The notes below the pieces were generated by a model. The model had not been told where the DNA came from, searched no databases, and worked only from the letters and a program-made list of their open reading frames with translations. The translations under genes were made by a program, and so were the position numbers. From an uncultured Bacteroidales bacterium (lineage in GTDB: Bacteria; Bacteroidota; Bacteroidia; Bacteroidales; Muribaculaceae), in the NCBI GenBank assembly GCA_947570265.1, contig CANOUR010000001.1:29992-93991 (forward strand): 64,000 bases of DNA, read 5' to 3'. Below, one piece after another: positions 35,874 through 44,685 of the stretch (positions are counted from its first letter, which is position 1; each line of letters starts with the position of its first letter).

Positions 35874-36537
35874 TTGGTCTGTATTTTCTTATTATAACGT
35901 TTTCGGCACACGCAAAGTCGCAAAGCAATCTCAGCGTTTCATCAACAAGACGTTCCACTGGCATCTCCTCACCATATATATTGACTGTCATCAGCAATTT
36001 ACGGGTGGAGAGAGTAAGCTTCGTGCGCTCATGGTCGCTCGTTGGCGTGCCTATACCTCCAATGACATCACGATACACCGGCAAACCGGCGATGTTCAGC
36101 TGTCCGCGACCTATTGCCTCAAACTCTTCCCCTTCGCGACCGACACCGAGCGTCAGCATATCGCCCTCGATCTTGCCTGCGTCAAACCCTCCGATCGAGT
36201 ATCCCGAACGCAACGAGATGAGATTGACCAGATCGACAAGCGATGTGAGACGATACAACCCCACACCCTTGACGATACGACGGCACATAGCCTCGGCCGA
36301 AGGACGATAACGATTGGGTTCTTTGCCAAGACGCTTATATACCTCACGCGTGGCCGCGATTGCCGGACGCCGGTTGATCTCAGGCATTGCATACTCAGCT
36401 CCGATGCGCCGGCACTCCGACTCTATCAGATGCCACAGCGCGTCAGGCGTAGCACTATTCTCTACATCGGCCTCGAATGTGACAACGCTCAAATCAGGCG
36501 CTGCTCCGGCTATCAACGGATCAAATGCTATATCCAT
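35836..36537 (-). CDS. B3/B4 tRNA-binding domain protein
   Basis: A protein of 233 residues with the B3/4 domain shared with the PheRS beta subunit: RRPAIAATREVYKRLGKEPNRYRPSAEAMCRRI, LVDLVNLISLRSGYSIGGFD and GRGQLNIAGLPVYRD. Stand-alone B3/4 proteins are thought to edit mischarged tRNA or bind amino acids, though the function is largely inferred. Its pairing with tsaC, a tRNA-modification gene, is suggestive. No minus-7 box lies directly upstream; the nearest minus-strand promoter is at 36693-36723, beyond a hairpin. Confidence 0.8.
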   Translation of the reverse strand: MDIAFDPLIAGAAPDLSVVTFEADVENSATPDALWHLIESECRRIGAEYAMPEINRRPAIAATREVYKRLGKEPNRYRPSAEAMCRRIVKGVGLYRLTSLVDLVNLISLRSGYSIGGFDAGKIEGDMLTLGVGREGEEFEAIGRGQLNIAGLPVYRDVIGGIGTPTSDHERTKLTLSTRKLLMTVNIYGEEMPVERLVDETLRLLCDFACAENVIIRKYRPSETAENLSVEHK

Positions 36538-36608
36538 AATTAACTGGTCATTAATTGAAGGTTTACTATAAGTGAATGAACTTTGCTTTATCTGAAATCA
36601 TATGAGGT

Positions 36609-36645
36609 CATAAAATTAGAAAAGAGCTGTCTCACGACAGCTCTT
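36609..36645 (-). terminator. Intrinsic terminator of the 36.6-kb minus-strand small RNA
   Basis: A 10-bp perfect stem with a four-base loop at 36622-36645, followed on the minus strand by TTTTCTAATTTT. Confidence 0.65.
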
Positions 36646-36687
36646 AACTTTTAAACCTTTATCTTAATCTAATACTATGAAAAACAC
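36610..36687 (-). ncRNA. Candidate small RNA or attenuated leader, about 75 nt
   Basis: On the minus strand a perfect promoter (36693-36723) is followed after about 45 bases by a 10-bp hairpin AAGAGCTGTC/GACAGCTCTT and TTTTCTAATTTT. The body is AU-rich and has no reading frame of note. Either it is an independent short RNA, or a leader whose hairpin attenuates the B3/4-tsaC operon that starts 73 bases downstream. It resembles the description of promoter-to-terminator Bacteroidales RNA motifs, but I cannot assign it to one. Confidence 0.5.
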
Positions 36688-36692
36688 ACGCA

Positions 36693-36723
36693 CAAAAGTA
36701 TACATCTTTTTTGAACTGACAAA
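36693..36723 (-). promoter_or_regulatory. Perfect Bacteroidetes promoter, minus strand
   Basis: TTTG (36720-36723), 19 bases, TACTTTTG (36693-36700). Confidence 0.7.
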
Positions 36724-37317
36724 CCATTTCAATATTTAATTAATCTTTTTTCACCAAAATTTCATAATCCACCATCACAAATAGGGCATATTGACCAATT
36801 ATAGCACTAAATTACGACATATAGAACTATTTTTTGACATCGTCCACATCTGACACAAATCATGCGTACCTCTATATTCACCAAAGACAGGCACTCATTC
36901 TATGCATTATTGTCGACACCCTCACAAGAAACAAAATGCCATAGACATAGTTAACTTAGGTTAATTATTGTATTTACATTGACCGGTATTTTAACATCTA
37001 ATATTGCACAATCTACGGTCGAAGCGTGCAAAATGCACGCAATCATATTGTTTTGTGCATAAAACAGGGCGCTTAAACGTTAATTTTTATTTAGCACACT
37101 AATATTGCACTGTTTACACGAATTTTGGGCCGTTTTAAGACACAATTATAGTGTAAATAGTTGTTAATTATTGTATTTTTTCAGGCTAAAACACGCTTTA
37201 TCGTTAACAAATATGCCTAAGTGCTAAAAATAGTTCGGATCTGCAATATTTAGTTATTTCACGCACAAACTCCATAGCATCAACACTTTGCCATTTTCTG
37301 ATTTCAAGAGGAATGCG
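36724..37317. other. AT-rich noncoding region with repeated motifs
   Basis: No supportable gene. Two short sequences each occur twice: CTAATATTGCAC (36998-37009, 37099-37110) and TTAATTATTGTATTT (36961-36975, 37164-37178). A hairpin GCGTGCA/TGCACGC stands at 37024-37040. It may be regulatory DNA upstream of the NlpC/P60 gene. Confidence 0.4.
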
Positions 37318-37325
37318 TAATTTTG
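37318..37325 (+). promoter_or_regulatory. Minus-7 box of the NlpC/P60 gene
   Basis: TAATTTTG, 61 bases before the ATG at 37387. The nearest TTTG upstream is 27 bases away, wider than normal. Confidence 0.45.
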
Positions 37326-37386
37326 CATCGTCAGTCAAACACTGGCACGATTGATAGATTTTTACAACCGATCATTTCATCATACG

Positions 37387-38031
37387 ATGACAAAACATAT
37401 CAGAAACCTCATCACAGTCATGGCGACTGCAATAACATGCTTCGCCGGACCTTCAGCAAAAGCAGAACCGGTGCCCGAACAGACACCGATGACAACTGCC
37501 AACTCATTCTCCTCATCCTCTTCCGACAACATCACCACCCATTTCCTTGAACAGGCATTTGAGAGCGCACGCATCAACTCACCGTTCGCTTCGTTCACTG
37601 CCGAACCGTCAGAGCCTGCTTTCCAATCGGCAACGCTTGCCGGCAAAATGGTTGATTACGCATCACGGTTTCTCGGCACACGCTACCGCCGCGGAGCTAC
37701 CGGGCCAAAAGCGTTTGATTGCTCAGGCTTCACAAGCTACGTGTTCCGCAACTTCGGCATCACGCTCAACCGTACATCGCGCATGCAATATACACAGGGT
37801 AAAAAAATCAACATCGACAATCTCGAGCCGGGCGACCTGCTGTTTTTCTCATGCAACAGCAGCGGACGTGGCAATGTAGGACACGTCGCGATAGTGGCCG
37901 AAGTCAACAAAGACAATGGCACATGCAAATTCATTCACGCATCGGTGAAGAAAGGTGTCACCTTCCAGAACTTCCCCGATGGTGGATATTATGACCGCCA
38001 CTTCATCGGCGCACGCCGGGTGCTTGACTGA
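37387..38031 (+). CDS. NlpC/P60 family cell-wall peptidase
   Basis: A protein of 214 residues from MTKHIRNLITVMATAITCF, a signal peptide. A Ser/Thr-rich linker leads to the NlpC/P60 domain. The nucleophile is in FDCSGFTSYVF, the first His in GNVGHVAIVAEV and the second in CKFIHASVKKG. The family cuts gamma-D-Glu-diamino-acid bonds in peptidoglycan stem peptides. It is a single gene with a long regulatory upstream region and a strong terminator, so it may be finely controlled. Confidence 0.9.
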   Translation: MTKHIRNLITVMATAITCFAGPSAKAEPVPEQTPMTTANSFSSSSSDNITTHFLEQAFESARINSPFASFTAEPSEPAFQSATLAGKMVDYASRFLGTRYRRGATGPKAFDCSGFTSYVFRNFGITLNRTSRMQYTQGKKINIDNLEPGDLLFFSCNSSGRGNVGHVAIVAEVNKDNGTCKFIHASVKKGVTFQNFPDGGYYDRHFIGARRVLD

Positions 38032-38062
38032 TCACACCGGCCGTCACATATCACTCACCAAA

Positions 38063-38099
38063 ACGAGCGACCTCCCCATGTGCGGAGGTCGCTCGTCTT
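38063..38099 (+). terminator. Terminator after the NlpC/P60 gene
   Basis: A 13-bp stem ACGAGCGACCTCC/GGAGGTCGCTCGT, then CTTA. It lies between convergent genes and may serve both. Confidence 0.75.
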
Positions 38100-38141
38100 A
38101 TCATACGGAGAAAAGCACTGATATTGCTCCGGTGCGTATCG

Positions 38142-38699
38142 TCAGTTCGGCTTGACAAGCATTCCCTGTGCCACCTCGCAAGCCTTTTCTTTGCCAAGCG
38201 AGCCTTCGACGATAGCAAGCGCAAAAGCCATAGCGGCAGCCGGGCCGTTGCCTGTGACGAGAGTGGGAAGAGCCACTACAGGTTCACCGGTGATATTGGC
38301 CGTAGGGCACATCTGCTCAAAACCTGGATAGCATGTGGCCTCGCGTCCGTCAAGAATGCCGAGCGGAGAGAGCACCACCGCCGGAGCGGCACAGATAGCA
38401 GCGATCTTGCCTCCTGAATGGAACTGCCATCCAAGCATTTCAGACAAAGCTGTACACGCAGCCAGATTCGTAGCGCCAGGCATTCCACCCGGACAGATCA
38501 ACCACTCGGCACCCTCGCCATTGACATCAGAGATAACCATGTCGGCCATCACTTTCACAGCATGTGCCCCTGTAACCTGCGCCGTAGCGTTGACCGAGAC
38601 CGTAGCCACAGACATGCCTGCCCGGCGCATGACGTCGACAACTGTGAGAGCCTCTATTTCCTCAAAGCCGTCGGCAAGAAATAAATAAGATGTGTTCAT
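38142..38699 (-). CDS. DJ-1/PfpI family protein
   Basis: A protein of 185 residues with the DJ-1 fold: FLADGFEEIEALTVVDVMRRAG with the conserved Glu, WLICPGGMPGATNL, and the nucleophile elbow IAAICAAPAVVL whose Cys is oxidised or catalytic. GNGPAAAMAFALAIVE near the C-terminus supports the DJ-1/YajL/ThiJ subgroup. Roles proposed for the group are glyoxalase III, deglycation and oxidative stress protection. It is divergent from apbE, with a minus-7 box TATATTTG at 38737-38744. Confidence 0.9.
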   Translation of the reverse strand: MNTSYLFLADGFEEIEALTVVDVMRRAGMSVATVSVNATAQVTGAHAVKVMADMVISDVNGEGAEWLICPGGMPGATNLAACTALSEMLGWQFHSGGKIAAICAAPAVVLSPLGILDGREATCYPGFEQMCPTANITGEPVVALPTLVTGNGPAAAMAFALAIVEGSLGKEKACEVAQGMLVKPN

Positions 38700-38736
38700 A
38701 ATTCAGTCAATCAGTAAAAAGGTATATTACATATCA

Positions 38737-38774
38737 CAAATATAACACTCTTTTGATTAAAATCATTACCTTTG
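38737..38774. promoter_or_regulatory. Divergent minus-7 boxes for the DJ-1 gene and apbE
   Basis: TATATTTG on the minus strand (38737-38744) and TACCTTTG on the plus strand (38767-38774), 20 bases ahead of the apbE ATG. Confidence 0.5.
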
Positions 38775-38793
38775 AACTAAAATTGCTTGCAAA

Positions 38794-39807
38794 ATGAACA
38801 TCAAACTGCGGTCTGCCATAATTTTCGCCGCAATATTGGCCACTGCAGCCATATCGTGCACCAGAGGCAAAAGCTACCGCACTGCCGACGGATCGGTGTG
38901 GCGCACCACATACCATATGGTATATTGCTCCGAAGCGAATCTCGACGATTCGGTGATCGACATCATCAACACCATCGACCGCTCGCTGTCGCCATTCAAC
39001 CGGTCGAGCATCATTTCCGCAGTTAACCGTGGAGACACATCGGCCATTGCTGACAGACATCTGTGCACTGTCATGAACGAGGCAATGTGTGTATGGAAAG
39101 CTTCTGACGGACGATTCGACCCCACTCTCGGGCCGGCTATAAAACTATGGGGCTTCGGCCCCATGCACGGCAATGCTCCGGCAGAGGTGACCCAGCAAGC
39201 CATCGACAGCGTCAGACAATATGTCGGTTTCGGCGAATGCCATGTATCATCCGACGGACACATCGCAAAAAAACACCCGGCCACCGAGTTCAATTTCTCA
39301 GCCATAGCCAAAGGCTATGCATGCGATGAAATTGCCGCCATGCTGCGCCGCAACGGAGTGACCGACTATCTTGTAGAGATCGGAGGTGAAATAGCCCTCG
39401 CCGGACTAAACAGCCACGGGAAGCCATGGCGTGTGATGATCGACGCCCCCACCCGATCCGACACCTCACCACACAATCCGTTGACATTCATCGAACCCCG
39501 CGAAGGAGGCGTAGCCACATCGGGCAACTACCGCAACTACCGCGACATCGGAGGCAGCAACCGGATCGGCCACACCATATTACCCTCGACATGCCGTCCG
39601 GCTCCGGGCAAACTGTTGTCTGTCACCGTCACAGCCTCCACATGCATGCTCGCCGACGCACTTGCCACCGCTTGCATGACGGGTGACACCACCGACGCAC
39701 GCCACCTCATCAGCCGGTTCCCGGCCACCGGATGCCTGATCGTATGCGACGATTCCACAATCGTGACATACGGTGAATTTCCTGCCACATTTGTAAACAA
39801 TCGTTGA
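38794..39807 (+). CDS. apbE: FAD:protein FMN transferase (ApbE)
   Basis: A protein of 337 residues and a lipoprotein (AAISC lipobox, Cys at about residue 22). Family motifs are SPFNRSSIISAVN, DGRFDPTLGPAIKLWGFGP, FNFSAIAKGYACDEIA and YLVEIGGEIALAG, with the metal site in the C-terminal ATSG and TASTCMLADALATA segments. ApbE moves FMN from FAD onto a Thr of target proteins such as Rnf or Nqr subunits at the periplasmic face. No Rnf or Nqr genes are in the window. Confidence 0.92.
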   Translation: MNIKLRSAIIFAAILATAAISCTRGKSYRTADGSVWRTTYHMVYCSEANLDDSVIDIINTIDRSLSPFNRSSIISAVNRGDTSAIADRHLCTVMNEAMCVWKASDGRFDPTLGPAIKLWGFGPMHGNAPAEVTQQAIDSVRQYVGFGECHVSSDGHIAKKHPATEFNFSAIAKGYACDEIAAMLRRNGVTDYLVEIGGEIALAGLNSHGKPWRVMIDAPTRSDTSPHNPLTFIEPREGGVATSGNYRNYRDIGGSNRIGHTILPSTCRPAPGKLLSVTVTASTCMLADALATACMTGDTTDARHLISRFPATGCLIVCDDSTIVTYGEFPATFVNNR

Positions 39808-39858
39808 CATTTCGCGGTTACTTCATCAGACATCAACCATTTTTTTAACAATCATCGC

Positions 39859-42800
39859 ATGGGCAAATCATTGGGACGCAAAATAGCGAAAAGCATATTG
39901 TGGGCGGCAGCAAGCCTTGTCGCATTGACACTACTCATTCCCATCGCCCTTTATATCCCTGCCGTTCAGGACTTCGCAAAAAACATCGCCATCCGCGAAG
40001 TGTCGAAATCCACCGGCATGAACATCGGCATCGACCATCTCAGACTACGCTGGCCACTCAGACTCAGTCTCGCCGGAGTGAGTGTGACTGAGGCATCCGG
40101 CGATACAATGCTCACTGCCGGCAGACTCGATGTCGGCGTGAGGCTGCTGCCCCTTGTCAAAGGACGCCTCGATGTGAATTATGCCCGCCTCGACTCTGCT
40201 TTCTACCAAATGGGGACAGTCGACTCCATCATGTGGCTTCGCGCACGCATTGACCACGTAGAGATCAGCCCCTCGCAGCTTAAGCTCAACATGGAGAATA
40301 TCGACCTGAGCCGCGCCATGGTCGACGGAGCCGACATAAGGCTCGTAATGAAACCCGACACCACAACCGCTCCGGCCGACACAGCCGCGTCGCTTCCGAT
40401 GCTCATCAGAGCGTCCGACATCAGTCTCAAACGCGTACACTATTCGATGTCGATGCTTCCGACAATCGACTCACTCGGCTGCGACATCGCATACGCCCGA
40501 CTCTCCGGTGGCAAAGTCGATCTTGGCCACCGGCTTATACATGCCCGCATGCTGACCGTCGACAGTGTCAACGCCACATATCTCACACCATCTGCCTCAT
40601 GGCTTAAGGAAAACAGCGGTACAACAGCACCCTCCGACACGGCAACTGCCACACCGGCCGACAGACAATGGATCATCACCGCCGATTCACTCCGCCTGAC
40701 GGGTCGACGCGCAACCTACGCACAACGCGGCATGCACCCTCTCCCGGGGCTCGACATGAACTACCTGCAAGCATCTGACATTGCCATCGCAGTTGATTCT
40801 TTCTACAACCGTGGAACGGAAATAACCGTGCCACTGCGGCGACTCGAAGCCACCGAACGGTGCGGATTGCACCTCTCGGCCTCCGGCACATTCGCAATGG
40901 ACTCCACCGCCATGCATGCCTCCGGATTTTCAATCGCCACCAACAACTCGCGGTTGCAGATCGACGCAACAATGGGCATCGGTGAAATCACCACCAACCC
41001 CAACCTGCCGCTACACCTTAACGCAAAAGGCCATATCGGGCTGGCCGACGTCATATTGGCAATGCCATCGCTCCGCCAGACAGTCAATCTGCTTCCTGCA
41101 CCCGCCCGCATAAACATCGCAGCCGACATCAATGGCACACCATCGAGGCTATTCGTCAAAAATCTCGCAGCAGACTATCCGGGAATGCTGCGCCTGCGCG
41201 CCGACGGGTCGGTCGGTTCGCCGTTCGATGCTGAGAAGATCAACGGCGACATCAACATCGATGGACGTCTGACACCGACAGCCACCCTTCGGCGGTCGCT
41301 GGTCAAAGCCAGGCTGCTTCCCGACATCGGGCTTCCCAACACCATGTCCGTGAAGGGCAACATTGTTTACCGCCCGATGGTGACCAAAGGCAACCTCTCG
41401 GTCACCGCCGACGACGGGCGCGTTGCACTCCGAGGCTCATGGAATGGTAAAAACGAAGGATATGACATACAACTCAAAGCCTCGCGATTTCCGCTACAGG
41501 CATTCATCCCCGCTGCAGGCATAGGCGACATCTCCGCCACCATATCGGCCAACGGTCACGGCTACAACCCACTCTCGACCTCAACCGAGATGCACGCCGA
41601 CATCAACATCGAAAGCGTCACTTACAACCACATGCCCTACTCCGACATCATGCTTAAGGCGGACATGTCGGGCGGCCACGCCTCGGGAATGCTTTCATCG
41701 GGCAATCCAGCGGCAAACCTCGACATCGATTTCGATGCTACGGTAAGCAACGACAGTGGTGTGACATGGAATGTCGACGGCGACGTAAGGCACCTCGATC
41801 TGCTTGCCCTTAAAATCATGACCGACACATGCCGTGGCACAATTGCTCTGAAATCAGAAGGCCGCTACATGCCGCGCACCGGCTATATCAGCGGACTCGT
41901 GACACTCGATGACATCGACTGGACGATCGGCACACGCCGGATCATGACCGGACGCACTGACATCAACGCCACATTATCCGACAGCATCGTGCAAGCCGAT
42001 CTGAGCAATGGCGATCTCCGGGCCACATTCTCAAGTCCATGCGGACTCGATTCGCTGATGGCACGCGCCAACCGGCTCGGAAAACTCATCGGTCGCCAGA
42101 TCGCCACACGCAATGCCGACATCGACTCGATCCAGAGGACAATGCCGCGATTCAACTTGATGGTCACCATGGGTGCCGGCAACGTAGTTTCACAATATCT
42201 GTCGTCATCCGGCGTAAGATTCGCAAATACGGCAATCACGGCATCAAACGACTCGCTGCTATCGCTCACCGCAAGTCTCAACGGACTTGTAGCATCATCT
42301 ACCCGCATCGACTCAATTGATCTCACCGCACGTCAGCACGGACAATATCTTGTTTACAGCGCGATGATGAACAACCGTCCGGGCACAATGGACAATTTTG
42401 CCCACGTCACACTCAACGGCTTCCTCGGTCATGACCGGTTGACTGCGTTGCTGCGCCAGCGCAACATCAAGAATGAAACCGGATTCCGGCTGGGCTTCGC
42501 AGCTACGGTAGCCGACTCCACCGCCACTCTAAAGCTTGTGCCGTACAATCCGGTGATAGCCTACCGCCAGTGGAAAGTAAACACCGACAACTACTTGTCA
42601 TACAACCTCTACAACGGCCATATCAGCACCGACATATCTCTCGGCGACTCGATCAGCTCACTGAGGCTCTATTCCGCTCCATCTCATGTGCACACTGCCG
42701 ACACACATTCCGAAGATCTCGTGCTGCAGCTGCGCGACATCCGACTGCAGGACTGGCTGTCGCTATCTCCTTGGGCACCGCCGATGAAAGGAAGCCTCTC

Positions 42801-44685
42801 GGCCGACATGCGCATGAGCATAGCCCGCAGCAAAATCACAGGCAACGGAAACGTCAACCTCTCTGATTTCTACTACGACAACCAACGAGTCGGCACATTC
42901 GATGTCGATGTCGATGTTGCGACAAATCCGGCCAATGGCATGCTTCAGGCCGACATGGCTCTGATGGTCGACAGCGTGAAAACTGTCACCGTCAGCGGAA
43001 CTCTAAACGACTCGACAAGTCGCAGCCCATTCCTTCTCGACTTCAATATGATACGCTTCCCGTTGCGGATTGTCAACCCCTTCCTGCCAAAAGGCATGGC
43101 AAAACTCAGCGGCATGCTCAACGGGCGCATGGACATCTCGGGCGACATGGCACGACCGGTGTTCAACGGCTGGCTCAACTTCGACTCGACCGCCGTCAGA
43201 GTGACGATGCTCGGCACTGACTTCCGCTTCCCGACAACCAAAATTCCTGTCGACTCGGGAATCGTGTCACTGCGCGACTTCGGCATCACGGCATGCAACG
43301 ACAATCCCCTTTCAATCAACGGCACGGCCAACCTCCGCGACCTCACCGACATCGGGCTCAACCTAAAGCTGTCAGCATCAGACATGATGATAGTCAACTC
43401 ATCCCGCGCCCGCAACGGAGCCGACACCTACGGCAAAGCCTACATCGATCTCGATGCCGATGTCAACGGATCGACCAGCGGCGTGCTGCGTGTCAATGCC
43501 GACGCCAAAGTGCTGTCGGGCACAAACGTCACTTATGTCATGCCTACGGCCACATCGGCGATCGCATCGGCATCAGCCGGAACAAGCGACATGGTGCGCT
43601 TCGTCAGCTTCAGCGACACCACACAGGTCGCCGAAGCCGACAGCATCGGCCGGTCGATGGCTCTCATACTCGACGCCACGCTGGCCATTCAGGAGGGATC
43701 GACAATCAGTGTCGATCTCAACGCCGACGCATCAAGCAAAGTGCAGGTGCAGGGCGAAGGGGCATTCTCATTCTCGATGAGTCCGGTCAACTCTGGTCGA
43801 CTCACCGGACGCTACACGATCAGCAAAGGCATCGCACGCTACAATGTGCCCATGCTCGGTGAGAAAAGCTTCGATCTGCTCGACGGAAGCTACATAGCGT
43901 TCAACGGCGACATGATGAATCCGCTGCTCAACATCAAAGCAATGGACTATCTGAAAGCCAACGTCACACAAAGCGGACAAAACTCGCGACTGGTGACATT
44001 CGACATCAGTCTCGGCGTAACAGGCTCATTGACAAACATGAACGTCGTCTTCGACCTGTCGACCAACGACGACATCACCGTGCAGAACGAACTACAGGGC
44101 ATGTCGGCCGAACAGCGTGCCAACCAGGCTATGAACCTGCTGCTCTACAACACCTACACCGGCCCCGGAGTCACCGCCAACGCCAACCTGTCGGGCAATC
44201 CGCTGTATTCGTTCCTCGAATCAAAGCTCAACAGCTGGATAGCAAGCAATGTGCGGGGAGTGGACATATCGTTTGGCATCGACCAGTACGATCGCACACG
44301 CGACGGATCGACATCGACAACCACAAGCTACAGCTACCAAGTGTCGAAATCGCTCTTCGACGACCGGTTCAAAATCGTCGTCGGAGGCAACTACTCCACC
44401 GATGCCAACGCCGATGAAAACTTCTCTCAAAACCTCATCAGCGACATATCGTTTGAATACATGCTCAACCGCAGCGGATCGATGTACGTGAGGATATTCC
44501 GTCACACCGGTTTCGAGAGCATTCTCGAGGGCGAGATCACTCAGACTGGTGTCGGCTTTGTGATCAAGAGAAAACTCGACAACCTGCGCGACCTGTTCCG
44601 ATTCAGACGTCAGCGCCAGAAAACCGCGCCTACAGTCGACATCAAGTCATCAACCGAAAACAGTCAGCCCAGTGATGAAAAGTAA
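39859..44685 (+). CDS. tamB: TamB (translocation and assembly module, DUF490)
   Basis: A protein of 1608 residues. One N-terminal membrane helix (SILWAAASLVALTLLIPIALYIP) is followed by a very long series of beta strands with AsmA/TamB character, rich in D, N and T, such as LRADGSVGSPFDAEKINGDINIDG. The C-terminal DUF490 domain holds NVVFDLSTNDDITVQNELQGMSAEQRANQAMNLLLYNTY and the closing RIFRHTGFESILEGEITQTGVGFVIKRKLDN. TamB bridges the inner and outer membranes and helps lipid or protein delivery. The gene overlaps the next one, a BamA-family lipoprotein, by 14 bases, the usual tamB-tamL pair. Confidence 0.95.
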   Translation: MGKSLGRKIAKSILWAAASLVALTLLIPIALYIPAVQDFAKNIAIREVSKSTGMNIGIDHLRLRWPLRLSLAGVSVTEASGDTMLTAGRLDVGVRLLPLVKGRLDVNYARLDSAFYQMGTVDSIMWLRARIDHVEISPSQLKLNMENIDLSRAMVDGADIRLVMKPDTTTAPADTAASLPMLIRASDISLKRVHYSMSMLPTIDSLGCDIAYARLSGGKVDLGHRLIHARMLTVDSVNATYLTPSASWLKENSGTTAPSDTATATPADRQWIITADSLRLTGRRATYAQRGMHPLPGLDMNYLQASDIAIAVDSFYNRGTEITVPLRRLEATERCGLHLSASGTFAMDSTAMHASGFSIATNNSRLQIDATMGIGEITTNPNLPLHLNAKGHIGLADVILAMPSLRQTVNLLPAPARINIAADINGTPSRLFVKNLAADYPGMLRLRADGSVGSPFDAEKINGDINIDGRLTPTATLRRSLVKARLLPDIGLPNTMSVKGNIVYRPMVTKGNLSVTADDGRVALRGSWNGKNEGYDIQLKASRFPLQAFIPAAGIGDISATISANGHGYNPLSTSTEMHADINIESVTYNHMPYSDIMLKADMSGGHASGMLSSGNPAANLDIDFDATVSNDSGVTWNVDGDVRHLDLLALKIMTDTCRGTIALKSEGRYMPRTGYISGLVTLDDIDWTIGTRRIMTGRTDINATLSDSIVQADLSNGDLRATFSSPCGLDSLMARANRLGKLIGRQIATRNADIDSIQRTMPRFNLMVTMGAGNVVSQYLSSSGVRFANTAITASNDSLLSLTASLNGLVASSTRIDSIDLTARQHGQYLVYSAMMNNRPGTMDNFAHVTLNGFLGHDRLTALLRQRNIKNETGFRLGFAATVADSTATLKLVPYNPVIAYRQWKVNTDNYLSYNLYNGHISTDISLGDSISSLRLYSAPSHVHTADTHSEDLVLQLRDIRLQDWLSLSPWAPPMKGSLSADMRMSIARSKITGNGNVNLSDFYYDNQRVGTFDVDVDVATNPANGMLQADMALMVDSVKTVTVSGTLNDSTSRSPFLLDFNMIRFPLRIVNPFLPKGMAKLSGMLNGRMDISGDMARPVFNGWLNFDSTAVRVTMLGTDFRFPTTKIPVDSGIVSLRDFGITACNDNPLSINGTANLRDLTDIGLNLKLSASDMMIVNSSRARNGADTYGKAYIDLDADVNGSTSGVLRVNADAKVLSGTNVTYVMPTATSAIASASAGTSDMVRFVSFSDTTQVAEADSIGRSMALILDATLAIQEGSTISVDLNADASSKVQVQGEGAFSFSMSPVNSGRLTGRYTISKGIARYNVPMLGEKSFDLLDGSYIAFNGDMMNPLLNIKAMDYLKANVTQSGQNSRLVTFDISLGVTGSLTNMNVVFDLSTNDDITVQNELQGMSAEQRANQAMNLLLYNTYTGPGVTANANLSGNPLYSFLESKLNSWIASNVRGVDISFGIDQYDRTRDGSTSTTTSYSYQVSKSLFDDRFKIVVGGNYSTDANADENFSQNLISDISFEYMLNRSGSMYVRIFRHTGFESILEGEITQTGVGFVIKRKLDNLRDLFRFRRQRQKTAPTVDIKSSTENSQPSDEK

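Noticed and set aside
36677..36739. A 20-codon plus-strand frame beginning MKNTRTKVYIFF as a leader peptide
   Set aside because: It lies antisense to the minus-strand promoter and candidate small RNA, has no promoter of its own and no following gene in frame.
36724..37317. A replication origin, because of AT-richness, repeats and a single TTATGCACA box (reverse of 37054-37062)
   Set aside because: Only one DnaA-like box, no dnaA, dnaN or parAB genes nearby, and the region fits a long promoter region.
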